64,000 nucleotides of DNA from AP-15 sp963785565 (GTDB lineage Bacteria > Pseudomonadota > Alphaproteobacteria > ATCC43930 > CGMCC-115725), in NCBI GenBank assembly GCA_963785565.1, contig CAWAVV010000006.1:41891-105890 (forward strand), in the 5' to 3' direction. The position numbers and the translations under genes were made by a program. The notes beneath the pieces were generated by a model. That model saw nothing but the letters and a program-made list of their open reading frames with translations, ran no database searches and was not told the origin of the DNA. Positions 29,651-41,413 of the stretch are shown here, piece by piece (position 1 is the first letter of the stretch; each line of letters opens with the position of its first letter).

Positions 29651-30916
29651 ATGCCAGCAAGCGGAGCGAGGCGGGTCGGCGTAATCGGCGCCGGCATAGT
29701 CGGTGTATGCGCCGCGAGCTGGCTGCAGCGCGACGGCCACAGCGTCTTTATCGTCGAGGCCGGCGAGCCCGGTCACGGCGCTTCTTTCGGCAATGCCGGC
29801 GCGTTCAACGCCTCCTCGGTGACGCCGGTGTCGATGCCGGGGGTGATGTGGAACGTGCCGCGCTGGCTGGCCGACCCGCTCGGGCCGTTGTCGTTGCGCT
29901 GGTCCTATCTGCCGGCGATCGCCCCGTGGCTCGTTCGCTTTATTCGCGCCGGCACCCCTGAAAAGGTCCACGCCCAGGCGCGGGCGTTGCGTCCGTTGGT
30001 CGGCGCGACGCTCGAAACGCTGACGCCGCTGGTGCGCGACGCCGGCGCCGAGGACCTCGTCCACCGGCTCGGCCATCTTTATGTCTACCGCTCCGCGCAA
30101 AGCCTGGAAAAGGACCGGCTGGCCTGGCAATTGCGCCGTGAGAACGGGGTCGAGATCGACGAATTCGACGCCGACGAGCTGCGTCAGCTCGAACCCACTT
30201 TGTCGCGCGATTACGTGCGCGGCATCCTGGTGCGCGAGAACGGGCATACCTCGAACCCGCTGGGGCTGGTCCGGCGCCTCCTCGACCATTTCCTGCGCAA
30301 CGGCGGTGAACTCGAACAGGCGCGGGCGTTGGGCTTCCGCCTCGATGGAAGCCGGCTCGCCGCGATCCGGACCGACCAGGGCGAGCTTGCGGCCGATGCC
30401 GCGATCGTCTGCGCCGGCGCCTGGTCAAAGCCGCTCGCCGCAGCGCTCGGCGACCATATCCCGCTCGAAACCGAGCGGGGCTATCACCTGATGATCCGCG
30501 ACCCCGAAATCATGCCGCGCATCCCGACCGCCGACGCCGACGGTAAGTTCGTCGCCACGCCGATGGATACCGGGTTGCGCTTTGCCGGCACCGTCGAACT
30601 CGCCGGCCTTACCGCACCCCCTGATTGGCGACGCGCCCGGATCTTGCTCGAGCAAGGCCGCAAGATGCTGCCGGGCCTCGCCGCCGACCATCCCGAAGAG
30701 CGGATCTCGGTGTGGATGGGCCATCGGCCGAGCCTGCCCAATTCGCTGCCGGCGCTTGGGCCGTCGCGGGCGACGCCGGATGTGATCTACGCCTTTGGCC
30801 ACGGCCATGTCGGCATGACCTCGGCGCCGATGACCGGGAAGGTCGTCGCCGATCTCGTCGCCGGCCGGCCGGCCTCGATCGACATCGCGCCGTTCGCTCC
30901 GGCGCGGTTCGCTTGA
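29651..30916 (+). CDS. FAD-dependent oxidoreductase (DadA-like amino acid oxidase/dehydrogenase)
   Basis: A 421-aa DAO-fold flavoprotein. The dinucleotide motif VGVIGAGIVGVCAA is at residues 9-22, ASFGNAGAFN covers the flavin-contact region, DAAIVCAGAWSKPLA lies mid-protein, and the C-terminal GHGHVGMTSAPMTGK supports FAD. It resembles D-amino acid dehydrogenase small subunits, though the substrate is uncertain. It follows the CoA transferase at 25 bp. Confidence 0.87.
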   Translation: MPASGARRVGVIGAGIVGVCAASWLQRDGHSVFIVEAGEPGHGASFGNAGAFNASSVTPVSMPGVMWNVPRWLADPLGPLSLRWSYLPAIAPWLVRFIRAGTPEKVHAQARALRPLVGATLETLTPLVRDAGAEDLVHRLGHLYVYRSAQSLEKDRLAWQLRRENGVEIDEFDADELRQLEPTLSRDYVRGILVRENGHTSNPLGLVRRLLDHFLRNGGELEQARALGFRLDGSRLAAIRTDQGELAADAAIVCAGAWSKPLAAALGDHIPLETERGYHLMIRDPEIMPRIPTADADGKFVATPMDTGLRFAGTVELAGLTAPPDWRRARILLEQGRKMLPGLAADHPEERISVWMGHRPSLPNSLPALGPSRATPDVIYAFGHGHVGMTSAPMTGKVVADLVAGRPASIDIAPFAPARFA

Positions 30917-30953
30917 CCTTTCAGGCCTCTCGACGGGGCCGCCCCTCACCCTT

Positions 30954-31436
30954 TCAATAAGCCCGGCCGTCCTTATGGACGAATTGCCGTGACCCATCCG
31001 GCGCCAAGGCGCGGCCGATGTCGTCGTCCGGATAGATCACCGTGTCGCCTGGGTTGCGGTCGCCGATCTCGAGATAAACCACATCGTGGGTCGTGCGGTT
31101 CAGCAGATGGTGGCCGTCGCCCGATCCAGCCTTAAAGCCGGCGCACATGCCGGGGCGGAGCTGGGTCTCGCCGGCGTTGGTCACCAGGACGGGTTCGCCT
31201 TCGAGGACATAGATGAACTCGTCCTCGCGCGCGTGCGTGTGACGCAGCGCCGACATTCCGCCCGGCGGCAGCCGCGTCAGGTTGACCCCGAAATTGGTCA
31301 GGCCGAAAAAGTCGCCGAGCGGCCGCCGCACCCGCCCCGCCACCCGCGTTGCGAAGGGCTCGGGATAGCCGCGCCCCGGCCGCGCCGTCGGGGCCGCCGC
31401 CGCCTCGATTGCCGCCGGATTGGTCTCGTTTGCCAT
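30954..31436 (-). CDS. Cupin domain-containing protein
   Basis: A 160-aa single-cupin protein. Motif 1 is LRHTHAREDEFIYVLEGEP (His-x-His and Glu metal ligands). Motif 2 is PGMCAGFKAGSGDGHHL, with the closing His. The C-terminal YPDDDIGRAL segment is common in this subgroup. It could be an isomerase, dioxygenase or sugar-binding sensor; a bound metal is expected. AAGGAGGGGACG precedes the ATG. It diverges from the GNAT gene, sharing a 99-bp spacer with an inverted repeat. Confidence 0.85.
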   Translation of the reverse strand: MANETNPAAIEAAAAPTARPGRGYPEPFATRVAGRVRRPLGDFFGLTNFGVNLTRLPPGGMSALRHTHAREDEFIYVLEGEPVLVTNAGETQLRPGMCAGFKAGSGDGHHLLNRTTHDVVYLEIGDRNPGDTVIYPDDDIGRALAPDGSRQFVHKDGRAY

Positions 31437-31501
31437 CGTCCCCTCCTTGCATTGTTGCTTCTGGCCCGCGCCGGCGTTGTCCGGCGCTCTGGCAGAGCGT
31501 T

Positions 31502-31521
31502 AAGGTAGCTCGTAGTACCTT
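31502..31521. promoter_or_regulatory. Inverted repeat, possible operator
   Basis: AAGGTA and TACCTT flank an eight-base spacer, 15 bp upstream of the acetyltransferase ATG and within the divergent spacer with the cupin gene. The symmetry and position suit a dimeric repressor acting on one or both genes. Confidence 0.3.
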
Positions 31522-31535
31522 TCAGGGAAATATCG

Positions 31536-32036
31536 ATGACCCGAGCGATCACGATCCGCTTTGCCGCGCCCGAAGATGCCGGCCTGGTGCTGCGGTTGAT
31601 CCGGGCGCTCGCCGTCTATGAAAAGGCGCCCGAGGCCGTGGTCGCGACGGAAGCCGACCTTGTTCGCTACGGTTTCGGACCAGACCCGCAATTCGAGGCG
31701 ATCCTCGCCTTTGTCGACGATGAACCGGCGGGCCTGGCGTTGTTCCATTCGCGATTCTCGACCTGGCTCGGCCAGCCGGGGATGTACCTCGAAGACCTCT
31801 ACGTCACCGAAGAGGCGCGCGGGCTCGGCGTCGGCCGCCGGCTGATGGCTCGCCTCGCCGCGATCGCGGTCGAACGCGGCTGGGGCCGGATCGATTTTCA
31901 GGTGCTCGACTGGAACCCGGCGCGCAATTTCTATCACCGTCTCGGAATGCAACATCTCGGCGGTTGGCTGCGCTATGGCGCCGACGGCGATGCCCTGCGC
32001 CGCCTCGCCGCGGAGGATGCCGCGATCGAGCCATAA
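31536..32036 (+). CDS. GNAT family N-acetyltransferase
   Basis: A 166-aa acetyltransferase with IRFAAPEDAGLVLRLI at the N-terminus, WLGQPGMYLEDLYV for beta-4, the acetyl-CoA loop RGLGVGRRLM, and NPARNFYHRLGM near the C-terminus. This architecture matches diamine acetyltransferase-like proteins, which suggests a small amine substrate. The ATG is at a good distance from CAGGGA. Confidence 0.85.
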   Translation: MTRAITIRFAAPEDAGLVLRLIRALAVYEKAPEAVVATEADLVRYGFGPDPQFEAILAFVDDEPAGLALFHSRFSTWLGQPGMYLEDLYVTEEARGLGVGRRLMARLAAIAVERGWGRIDFQVLDWNPARNFYHRLGMQHLGGWLRYGADGDALRRLAAEDAAIEP

Positions 32037-32040
32037 GCGT

Positions 32041-32121
32041 CGTTGAGAGCGCGGCGACGAAGCAATCCCGCTGCGTGAGGTGCGAACCGCGACGAGGTTG
32101 CTTCGCTGCGCTCGCAATGAC
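32041..32121. repeat. Alphaproteobacterial palindromic intergenic repeat
   Basis: CGAAGCAA (32058-32065) pairs with TTGCTTCG (32098-32105), and the right end reads on the minus strand as GTCATTGCGAGCGCAGCGAA, a repeat widely scattered in alphaproteobacterial genomes. It sits between the GNAT and GST genes, outside both reading frames. Confidence 0.6.
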
Positions 32122-32158
32122 ATCGTCGTGACGGCACAACACAACCCAAGGATATCCA

Positions 32159-32881
32159 ATGTTGGAAGTGTGGAGCTGGCCGACGCCGAACGGCCACAAA
32201 GTGCATATCGCGCTCGAAGAGCTGGGACTGCAGTACAAGGTAATCCCGGTCAATATCGGCGCCGGCGACCAGTTCAAGCCCGAATTTCTGAAGATCACCC
32301 CCAACCACCGCATCCCGGCGATCGTCGATTCCGACGGCCCGGGCGGCAAGCCGTTCACCTTGTTCGAATCAGCCGCGATCCTAATTTACTTGTCGGAAAA
32401 GAACGGCGGCAAGCTGATCCCGAAAGATCCGATCGGCCGCTATAAATGCCTCGAATGGATGATGTTCCAGATGGGCGGCGTCGGCCCGATGTTCGGCCAA
32501 TGGAACCATTTCGGCGCCTATGCGCCGGCGAAAATCCCGTACGCGATCGAGCGCTACACCAACGAGGTCAAGCGGCTGACCCGGGTGCTGAACCACCGGC
32601 TCGAGGAGTCGCCCTGGCTCGCCGGCGACGAGTACAGCATGGCCGACATCATCACCTTTCCGTGGATCCGCACCGCCGCCGAGCCATCTTCTCGCTTCGC
32701 CGAGCGGGGCTATATCGACCTCGGCGAATATCCGGCGGTGCGGCGCTGGCACGACGAAATCGCGGCAAGGCCGGCGGTGCAGCGCGGTTTGGCGGTGCTG
32801 GCCGATGCCCAGCGTCCGGGCGCAATCACCGATGCCGAGCGCGAAAACACGTTCGGCAAGACCCAGTTCGCGGTGCGCTGA
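32159..32881 (+). CDS. Glutathione S-transferase (YfcG/Ure2-like)
   Basis: A 240-aa thioredoxin-fold GST. The N-terminal domain is VWSWPTPNGHKVHIALEEL with cis-Pro at NHRIPAI and the glutathione-binding FESAAILIYL. The C-terminal helical domain has SMADIITFPWI. The N-terminal Thr-Pro-Asn-Gly in place of a Ser/Cys active site matches Nu-class disulfide-bond oxidoreductases such as YfcG. It probably acts on glutathione disulfides or peroxides. Confidence 0.9.
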   Translation: MLEVWSWPTPNGHKVHIALEELGLQYKVIPVNIGAGDQFKPEFLKITPNHRIPAIVDSDGPGGKPFTLFESAAILIYLSEKNGGKLIPKDPIGRYKCLEWMMFQMGGVGPMFGQWNHFGAYAPAKIPYAIERYTNEVKRLTRVLNHRLEESPWLAGDEYSMADIITFPWIRTAAEPSSRFAERGYIDLGEYPAVRRWHDEIAARPAVQRGLAVLADAQRPGAITDAERENTFGKTQFAVR

Positions 32882-32922
32882 GGCCGCGGGCTAAAGTTGG
32901 CCCGGCCGGCGGCGGCGCCACG

Positions 32923-33834
32923 TCATCGCCGGCCGGTTGCTAGCCAGCGCGCGCAGTCATCGCCGAGCTGGCCGCGCGCGATACTTTCGTAGCGCCGGCT
33001 GTCCTCGGGTGTCAGCACGTCGCGCCAGCGCCCGTTGGTGCCTTTGTTGATGAAGGTCTGTGCCCCGCCGTCCCAGAAGGCGCCGCCGAGCGTCATGATC
33101 TTGGTCGCGTTCGCCTTCATGTAGGCGAAGCTGCAATGCTCGACCATGGCTGGGCAAGCGGGTTTCGTCGATCGGGATGTCGAGGAAGGCGGCGATGCGG
33201 CGCATCTGGCCGGGGAGGTCAACGCGTCAGATTCCTCGAAATGCAGCAGCATCAAGTTCGGCAGATCGCGGATTGCCCACCAGGACGCGATGTTCTCCCA
33301 AAAGGGCCAGAACGGATGGCCGTCGCGGTCGAGCCAATCGAGGAAATATTGCCGGATCGATGCGGGCGGCTTTTCGATCGGCGGGCCGACCCGGCCGGGG
33401 GTGTCGTTGAGCAGCTGGTACCAGAGCGCGTTGGCGTTGCGCGTGGTGATTGTACATGCTCCACACCACGTCCCGTCCGTCACGGCGCGACGTAGATGTA
33501 TTTGGCCCGCGGCGAGTAGACGAGGGCGTCGACCGGAAGATGGGTCTTGATGAAACGCCGATGCGTCTGCGCTGCCAGCGCCTCCAGCTTTACCTCGTTT
33601 GGTGGCACCCGCAGGTCGAGCCACGGCGACATCTCCGCCACCGGCAGATCGTCGGCCCCGGCGAAGAGCAGCTGGGCGATGATCTGCTGGGTCCAGGTGG
33701 TGCCGGCTTTGGCGTAGGTGCCGATGACGATGTCATCGTCGCGGAACGGGAACCCGTTCCAGACCGTGCTGTCGAAGTGATGATTGTGCAGTTCACGCGT
33801 CTTTCGTCTGCCATTGCGGCTCAGTCGTCGGCAT
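32923..33834 (-). pseudogene. Sulfotransferase family protein, several frameshifts
   Basis: Joined across frames it reads MPTTEPQWQTK then TRELHNHHFDSTVWNGFPF, then GTYAKAGTTWTQQII (5'-phosphosulfate loop binding PAPS), RRFIKTHLPVDALVYSPRA and RDGRDVVWSMYN (3'-phosphate site), and a C-terminal GGAFWDGGAQTFINKGTNGRW with the family's GxxxxWK-like end. Breaks occur near 33800, 33480 and 33230-33150. About 300 aa, normal for the family. It would transfer sulfate from PAPS to an alcohol or amine. It follows the SGNH hydrolase by 68 bp. Confidence 0.8.
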
Positions 33835-33902
33835 CTCCAAAGCCCCCTTTGCTGATCAGCCGACCTTTCACGTCGAGCCGGCCATCGGCCCGCGGTGCGC
33901 CG

Positions 33903-35048
33903 CTATTCGAACAGCGACAGGTCGATCGCGTCGCCCATCTTGTTGTAGCCGAGATCGCTCGGGTGCAGGCCGTCGCCGCAATCGTCGCTCGGCCGCATCT
34001 GGGTCGGATGTTCGGGGTCGCGCAACGCCTGGTCGAAATCGGCGACCCCGTCGAAGGCGCCGCCGTCGCGGATCCAGCCATTGACCGCGGCGCGGACCTC
34101 TTCGCGCTGCGGGTTCCAGGCATCGGCCATATAGGTCTCGTTGCCGAACGGCGTCAGCGTGGCGCCGAGGATCTTGATCCCGGCGCTGTGGGCGCGCACC
34201 GCCATCTGGTTCAGCCCGGCGATCATCTGCGCCGCGGTGGGCTCCTCTTCCGGCTTCTTCCACCGATTGCGCAGATCGTTGGTGCCGAGCATGACGATGA
34301 CGTGAGTGACCCCCGGCTGGGACAGCACATCGCGGTCGAAGCGGCGCAGCCCGCTGTCGCCGCGGATGTCGAACAGGATGCGATTGCCGCCGAGCCCCTG
34401 GTTCATCACCGCCATCGGCCGGCCGCGCGGGCGCGCCATCAGGCGGCGGGCGAGCTGGTCGGGCCAGCGGCAAAAAGCGTCCATCGTCGAGATGTTGCCG
34501 TCGGTCAGCGAGTCGCCGAGCGTGACGATGCCGCCGGTGTCGGCGCTGGCCAGCACGTCGACGCCGCAGACAAAGAACCAGTCGCTGGTCAGGCTGGCGA
34601 TCGGCATCACCTGCGCCGCGGTGAAATCGCCCGGCGGCGAGACATAGTTGGTCTGCCGCGCATAGCGCCCGGTGATCTGGAAATCGTTCAGGACCTCGCC
34701 GGGCAGATAGAGGCTGACCGCGAGATCGGCGAGCGGCGGCAAGTCGAGCGCGACCGGATCGCTGAACGCCACCGCCCCCGCAGCGATTGTCGCCGTCGCC
34801 GCGCCGCCGAAGCTCAGCTTGCGGTCAGAGCCGGCGACGATCGCCGCCCCCGTCTCGCGCAGCGCGATATGCACGCCGCCGAGGTCCAGCGGACGCCGGC
34901 CATAGGCGTTCGAGATCCGCACCCGCACCTGATTGCCGCCGAGGCTGGCGCGCATGGTCATGCGCAAGGTCTGGTTGTTGAAAGCGCCAGTCTCCGCCGG
35001 CGCCGGCGCCATCGTCCAGGTGCCGACCCATTTCTGATTGTCAGGCAT
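33903..35048 (-). CDS. SGNH/GDSL-family hydrolase
   Basis: A 381-aa esterase. The N-terminal 150 residues are a beta-rich domain (RMTMRASLGGNQVRVRI). The SGNH core follows: block I TLGDSLTDGN with the nucleophile Ser, block III MLGTNDLRN, and block V DGLHPSDLGYNKMG with catalytic Asp/His. There is no signal peptide. GGGAGGATAAGGCG precedes the ATG. It is upstream of the sulfotransferase on the same strand. It probably removes acyl groups from a carbohydrate or lipid; the substrate is unknown. Confidence 0.87.
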   Translation of the reverse strand: MPDNQKWVGTWTMAPAPAETGAFNNQTLRMTMRASLGGNQVRVRISNAYGRRPLDLGGVHIALRETGAAIVAGSDRKLSFGGAATATIAAGAVAFSDPVALDLPPLADLAVSLYLPGEVLNDFQITGRYARQTNYVSPPGDFTAAQVMPIASLTSDWFFVCGVDVLASADTGGIVTLGDSLTDGNISTMDAFCRWPDQLARRLMARPRGRPMAVMNQGLGGNRILFDIRGDSGLRRFDRDVLSQPGVTHVIVMLGTNDLRNRWKKPEEEPTAAQMIAGLNQMAVRAHSAGIKILGATLTPFGNETYMADAWNPQREEVRAAVNGWIRDGGAFDGVADFDQALRDPEHPTQMRPSDDCGDGLHPSDLGYNKMGDAIDLSLFE

Positions 35049-35203
35049 CGCCTTATCCTCCCTAGCGCGCTACCGAGCCGGCATTCTTGAGCGAACCCGT
35101 CTCGCACGTCAAATCCCCGACCGCCATAACGATGACCCTCCGCGCGAAACCCTGCCCCCGCCGGCGGGTAGGTCTCCGCCGACTACCCCATCTTCCTGCA
35201 CGC

Positions 35204-35258
35204 GGGCCACTCCCACGCCCCGCTTGCGGGAAGAGGGTAAGGGTGAGGCTCGCGGTAG
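35204..35258. repeat. Palindromic G/C-rich intergenic repeat
   Basis: A CCCGC-TT-GCGGG hairpin core (35219-35230) is flanked by CCCACGCC and GGGTAAGGGTGAGG arms. It belongs with the family of short Pro-coding-capable palindromes seen inside the adenylate cyclase gene at 50812-50883. It lies in the divergent spacer upstream of uvrA. Confidence 0.5.
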
Positions 35259-35291
35259 CGTCGGCGGCGGTCCCGCGCTAAGTTCGGCGCC

Positions 35292-38144
<2,853 letters not shown>

Positions 38145-38448
38145 AGTTCAGGGAAGCGCACGGGCCTTGACATGAACAGGGATCCCGGGGCCCACGGTTT
38201 AACCGGCGGCGTTCGCGGCAGTTCGGGTTGCAACCGGATGGCTAAGCTTCGTTGACTAAGTTCCGGCAACCGCTAACTGTGGCCGACGAGAAAGCGATGA
38301 GCGTTAGGACTGCACGAAGCTAAAGGACCCATGCGCTGTCGCGACTGGGCGAGCGCGCCGCAGGGCGAACACTTTCTGATGCTAAAGATCGGCGCCAAGG
38401 TCGGCCAACGGTCGCCGACTTGCAAAAGCAAATGCGCGGGGAGAATTG
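38145..38448. other. 304-bp intergenic region
   Basis: Between uvrA and the dioxygenase gene. An open frame in phase with the dioxygenase begins at 38331, but GGGGAG before 38449 and the family start MAHIVGG make it leader rather than coding. No hairpin with a T-run was found after uvrA. Confidence 0.5.
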
Positions 38449-39274
38449 ACATGGCCCACATCGTCGGCGGCATCGGTTCGTCGCATTCGCCGCGGCTGGC
38501 GCACGCCTATGACCGCGGCTGGCAGCAGGACCGGTCTGGGCGCCGATCTTGACGGCTACGGACCGGAAGGAATGGCTGCGGCGCGCCGCACCCGATCTGA
38601 TGGTGCTGATCTACAACGATCACGTGAACCAGTTTTTCTTTGATGCCTATCCGACCTTTGCCCTTGGCGTCGGCGAGCGCCATGGCCAAGCTGATGAAGG
38701 TTGGGGCAAGCGCGACCTGCCGGACGTAGCGGGTGATCCCGATTTTGGCTGGCACCTCGCCCGCTCGCTAGTCGAGGACGAGTTCGATCCGACGATCTGC
38801 CAGGAAATCGCCCTCGACCATGGCGCGATGGGGCCACTGCCCTTGCTGTGGGACCCGCCATGGCCGGCGCCGGTCGTGCCGCTTTCGGTCAATGTCATCC
38901 GCATCCGTTGCCGACCGCGCGACGGTTGTGGAAGCTGGGCGGGCGATCCGCCGCGCGGTGGAGAACTACCCGCGCGACATTAAGGTCGCGGTGGTCGGCA
39001 CCGGCGGCCTGTCGCATCAGGTGCAGGGTGCCCGCGCCGGTTTTGTCAACCCGGCATGGGACAATGAATTCCTCGATTTGCTCGAAGCCGAGCCCGAGGC
39101 GCTGACCGGGCTCGATCACCACGCCTATATGGAGCGCGGCGGCGCCGAAGGGGTCGAGATGATTATGTGGCTCGGGATGCGCGGCGCGCTCTCGGGCCGG
39201 GTGCAATGCGTCCATCGCTTTTACGCGGCGCCGGCGACCTCGGCTATGGTGTCGTCGTCTACGAGGACGCTTAG
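38449..39274 (+). pseudogene. LigB-type extradiol dioxygenase (protocatechuate/gallate 4,5-dioxygenase beta-like), frameshifted
   Basis: Joined reading: MAHIVGGIGSSHSPRLAH (metal-binding His), PDLMVLIYNDHVNQFFFD (second His), FALGVGERH, LDHGAMGPLPLLW, VAVVGTGGLSHQVQGARAG (catalytic His), EGVEMIMWLGMRGAL and GVVVYEDA at the end. About 275 aa, the normal size. Breaks occur near 38530, 38915 and 39245. It opens an aromatic ring between two hydroxyls using Fe2+. No separate small alpha (LigA) gene lies next to it. A nucleotidyltransferase gene follows 10 bp later. Confidence 0.82.
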
Positions 39275-39284
39275 ACGGAGCGGC

Positions 39285-39586
39285 GTGAACCCGGTTCGCA
39301 AACAGGCGATCGAGGAGTTGCGGCGCATGGTGCTGACGGCGCTCGGCGAGCATGATGCGGCGTGTGGCTGTTCGGTTCGTGCGCCCGCGGCGAGGCGCGG
39401 CAGCACAGCGACATCGACATCGCGATCCTGCCGCGCGACGAGCTTCCTTCCGGCTTCTTCGGCGAGCTCGAAGCGGAGATCGAGGAAAGCACGATCCCCT
39501 ACGATGTCGATCTCGTCGATCTGCGGCAAGCCGATCCCGCGCTCGTCGACGAAGTGCGGCGGGAAGGCGTGAAGTGGCGGGATTAA
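39285..39586 (+). pseudogene. MNT-type nucleotidyltransferase domain protein, one frameshift
   Basis: It starts at GTG 39285 with VRKQAIEELRRMVLTALG. After one missing base near 39361 it continues VWLFGSCARGEARQHSDID, the GSxARG(x)SDxD nucleotidyltransferase signature, then IPYDVDLVDLRQADP with the third carboxylate. About 100 aa. Such proteins are usually antitoxins of HEPN toxins (MntA/HepT), but no HEPN gene is adjacent. The stop at 39586 is followed by a palindromic repeat. Confidence 0.75.
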
Positions 39587-39591
39587 CCTCC

Positions 39592-39652
39592 GTCGTCCCG
39601 GCGGAGGCCGGGACCCATGGCAGAAGTGGATACCGGCCTTCGCCGGTATGAC
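39592..39652. repeat. Double-hairpin palindromic repeat
   Basis: Two tight hairpins in tandem. GTCCCGGC/GCCGGGAC has loop GGAG (39595-39614). ATACCGGC/GCCGGTAT has loop CTTC (39630-39649). The same two-hairpin design with GAAG and CTTC loops recurs at 47927-48044. It lies between convergent genes, where it may also slow transcription from both sides. Confidence 0.7.
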
Positions 39653-39671
39653 AGGTAAACAACCTCGCGGG

Positions 39672-40337
39672 CTAATCCCCGAGCTGCGCCTTCAGGAACG
39701 CGGACATGCGGTCCCAGGCTTGGTTGGCGCAGGCGACGTCGTAGGCGGCGCTGCGCTCGTTGGCAAAGGCGTGGGCGGCGTCGTAGCGGTAGATCTCGTG
39801 GCGGACGCCGGCCGCTTTCAGGGTCTTTTCGAGATCGTCGACCGCGGCGGGTGTGCACCAATCGTCCTTATTGGCGAAATGGCCCTGGAACGGCGTCCGG
39901 ATCTTGGCCGGGTCGGCGAAATCCTCGGGTGGAATACCGTAGAAGCAGACGCCGGCGTTGACCTCGGGGATATGCACCGCCGCGGCGATGGTCAGCGCCC
40001 CGCCCATGCAGAAGCCGATGACCGCAACCTTGCCGCTCTGGCCTTTAAGATGATGCGCCGCGCCGCGCAGATCCTGGTGCGTCGCGCCGGGGAAATCGAG
40101 GCCGCTCATCAGATGGTTGGCCTCGTCGGGCGTCGTGGTGACCCGGCCCTTGTATAGATCGGGCGCCAGCGCGTTGTACCCGGCGCGCGCGAAACGGTCG
40201 GCGACCCCGCAGATCTGGTCGTTGAGGCCCCACCACTCCTGGATCACCACGATGCCAGGCCGCCCCTGCCCCGCCATCGCCAGATAGCCCTTGGTCGCCC
40301 CGCCGTCGGGGCGGGCGAAATCGATCATCGTGCCCAT
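39672..40337 (-). CDS. Dienelactone hydrolase family protein
   Basis: A 221-aa alpha/beta hydrolase. GIVVIQEWWGL carries the family's conserved Glu, VAVIGFCMGGA holds the Cys nucleophile (G-x-C-x-G), and YRYDAAHAF holds the catalytic His. The classical role is opening dienelactone in chlorocatechol breakdown, but relatives act broadly on esters. The ATG at 40337 follows CAGGAGGAATA. It is preceded by the luciferase-like gene on the same strand, 16 bp away. Confidence 0.88.
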   Translation of the reverse strand: MGTMIDFARPDGGATKGYLAMAGQGRPGIVVIQEWWGLNDQICGVADRFARAGYNALAPDLYKGRVTTTPDEANHLMSGLDFPGATHQDLRGAAHHLKGQSGKVAVIGFCMGGALTIAAAVHIPEVNAGVCFYGIPPEDFADPAKIRTPFQGHFANKDDWCTPAAVDDLEKTLKAAGVRHEIYRYDAAHAFANERSAAYDVACANQAWDRMSAFLKAQLGD

Positions 40338-40353
40338 GGGATATTCCTCCTGA

Positions 40354-41370
40354 TCAGGCGTCGGCAAAGGCCGGCATCACCTCCCGCGTAAACAGCGAGA
40401 TCGAGCGCATCGCCTCGTCATGGCTGATCGTGCCAAAGGCGAAGTCGCAGACATAGTAATTGACGCCGGTCGCCTCGATCTCGCGCGCGATGTAATCGCG
40501 CACTTGGGCCGGCGTGCCGGCGATCGCGTCGCCATGTTTCTGCAATACGGCAAAATCCTCGGGCAACGCCGCTTCGAGCGGGAACGGCACGTTATATTTA
40601 TGCCACAGCTGGCCCATATGATGCCGCCACGCCGGGTAGCCGCGCCGCGCAGTGTCGAGCGCCTCGGCCTCAGTGTCCGCAATGATGATGTGGCGGTTGA
40701 CGCCGAGCAGCGGCAGATCGGCATCGGCGCGGCCCAGTTTCTTCCACTCGGCGCGATAGCTGTCGGTGATCGCGCGCACCTGCTCCGGCGGCCGCCTTGT
40801 CACCGTATTGGCGGCGTTGGCCGCCGCCCAAGGAACGCTCGCCGGGTTGCCGAGCCCATACCACAGCTCCGGATAGGGCTTCTGGAACGGCTTCATCGCC
40901 ATCGGCACATGGTCGAAATCGTAGAATTTTCCGTGGAAGGTCAGCTCGTCCTCGGTCAGCCCGATGCGGATCGCATCAAAGGCTTCGCGGAATTGCGCCG
41001 CGCCGGTGGCGAAATCGATGCCGTAAAACCCGACCTCGACCGGCGAGATGCCGCGCCCGACCCCATACATAAACCGCCCGCCGCTCATCTGGTCGAGCAT
41101 GCAGATTTCGTCGATCAGCCGCAGCGGATGATAGAGCGGCAGCAGATAGACCATCGGTCCGAAGCGCAACTGCCGGGTCCGTTGCGCCACCGCGGCCAGA
41201 AACACACTCGGCGACGGCGCGTAGCCGAGCGGCGTGTTGTGGTGCTCGGCCAGATGGTAGCCATAGAACCCGGCGCGATCATAGGCCTCGACCAGCTTCA
41301 GCCGGTCCTCGAAATGCCGGGTCAGCGGCTGCCCGCTGTCGTCCAAATGGTCGAAAATCCCAAAACGCAT
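40354..41370 (-). CDS. LLM-class flavin-dependent oxidoreductase
   Basis: A 338-aa luciferase-like monooxygenase with MRFGIFDHL at the start, YHLAEHHNTPLGYAPSPSVF near residue 38, YHPLRLIDEICMLDQMS, and GVGRGISPVEVGFYG. The third such enzyme in the window and most like the group at 11351. CTAAAGGAGAGG precedes the ATG. Probably cotranscribed with the dienelactone hydrolase, hinting at an oxygenation-then-ester-hydrolysis pair; the substrate is unknown. Confidence 0.9.
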   Translation of the reverse strand: MRFGIFDHLDDSGQPLTRHFEDRLKLVEAYDRAGFYGYHLAEHHNTPLGYAPSPSVFLAAVAQRTRQLRFGPMVYLLPLYHPLRLIDEICMLDQMSGGRFMYGVGRGISPVEVGFYGIDFATGAAQFREAFDAIRIGLTEDELTFHGKFYDFDHVPMAMKPFQKPYPELWYGLGNPASVPWAAANAANTVTRRPPEQVRAITDSYRAEWKKLGRADADLPLLGVNRHIIIADTEAEALDTARRGYPAWRHHMGQLWHKYNVPFPLEAALPEDFAVLQKHGDAIAGTPAQVRDYIAREIEATGVNYYVCDFAFGTISHDEAMRSISLFTREVMPAFADA

Positions 41371-41413
41371 CTGCCTCTCCTTTAGTCCTGGACCGCCTCC
41401 TGGTGAAGCCATT

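Noticed and set aside
33450..35090. 546-codon plus-strand frame opposite the SGNH hydrolase
   Set aside because: Antisense to a well-supported gene; composition is typical of reverse-strand shadows.
39285..39586. Complete MNT/HEPN toxin-antitoxin pair
   Set aside because: Only the nucleotidyltransferase is seen; the 85 bp before the next gene hold a repeat, not a HEPN gene.
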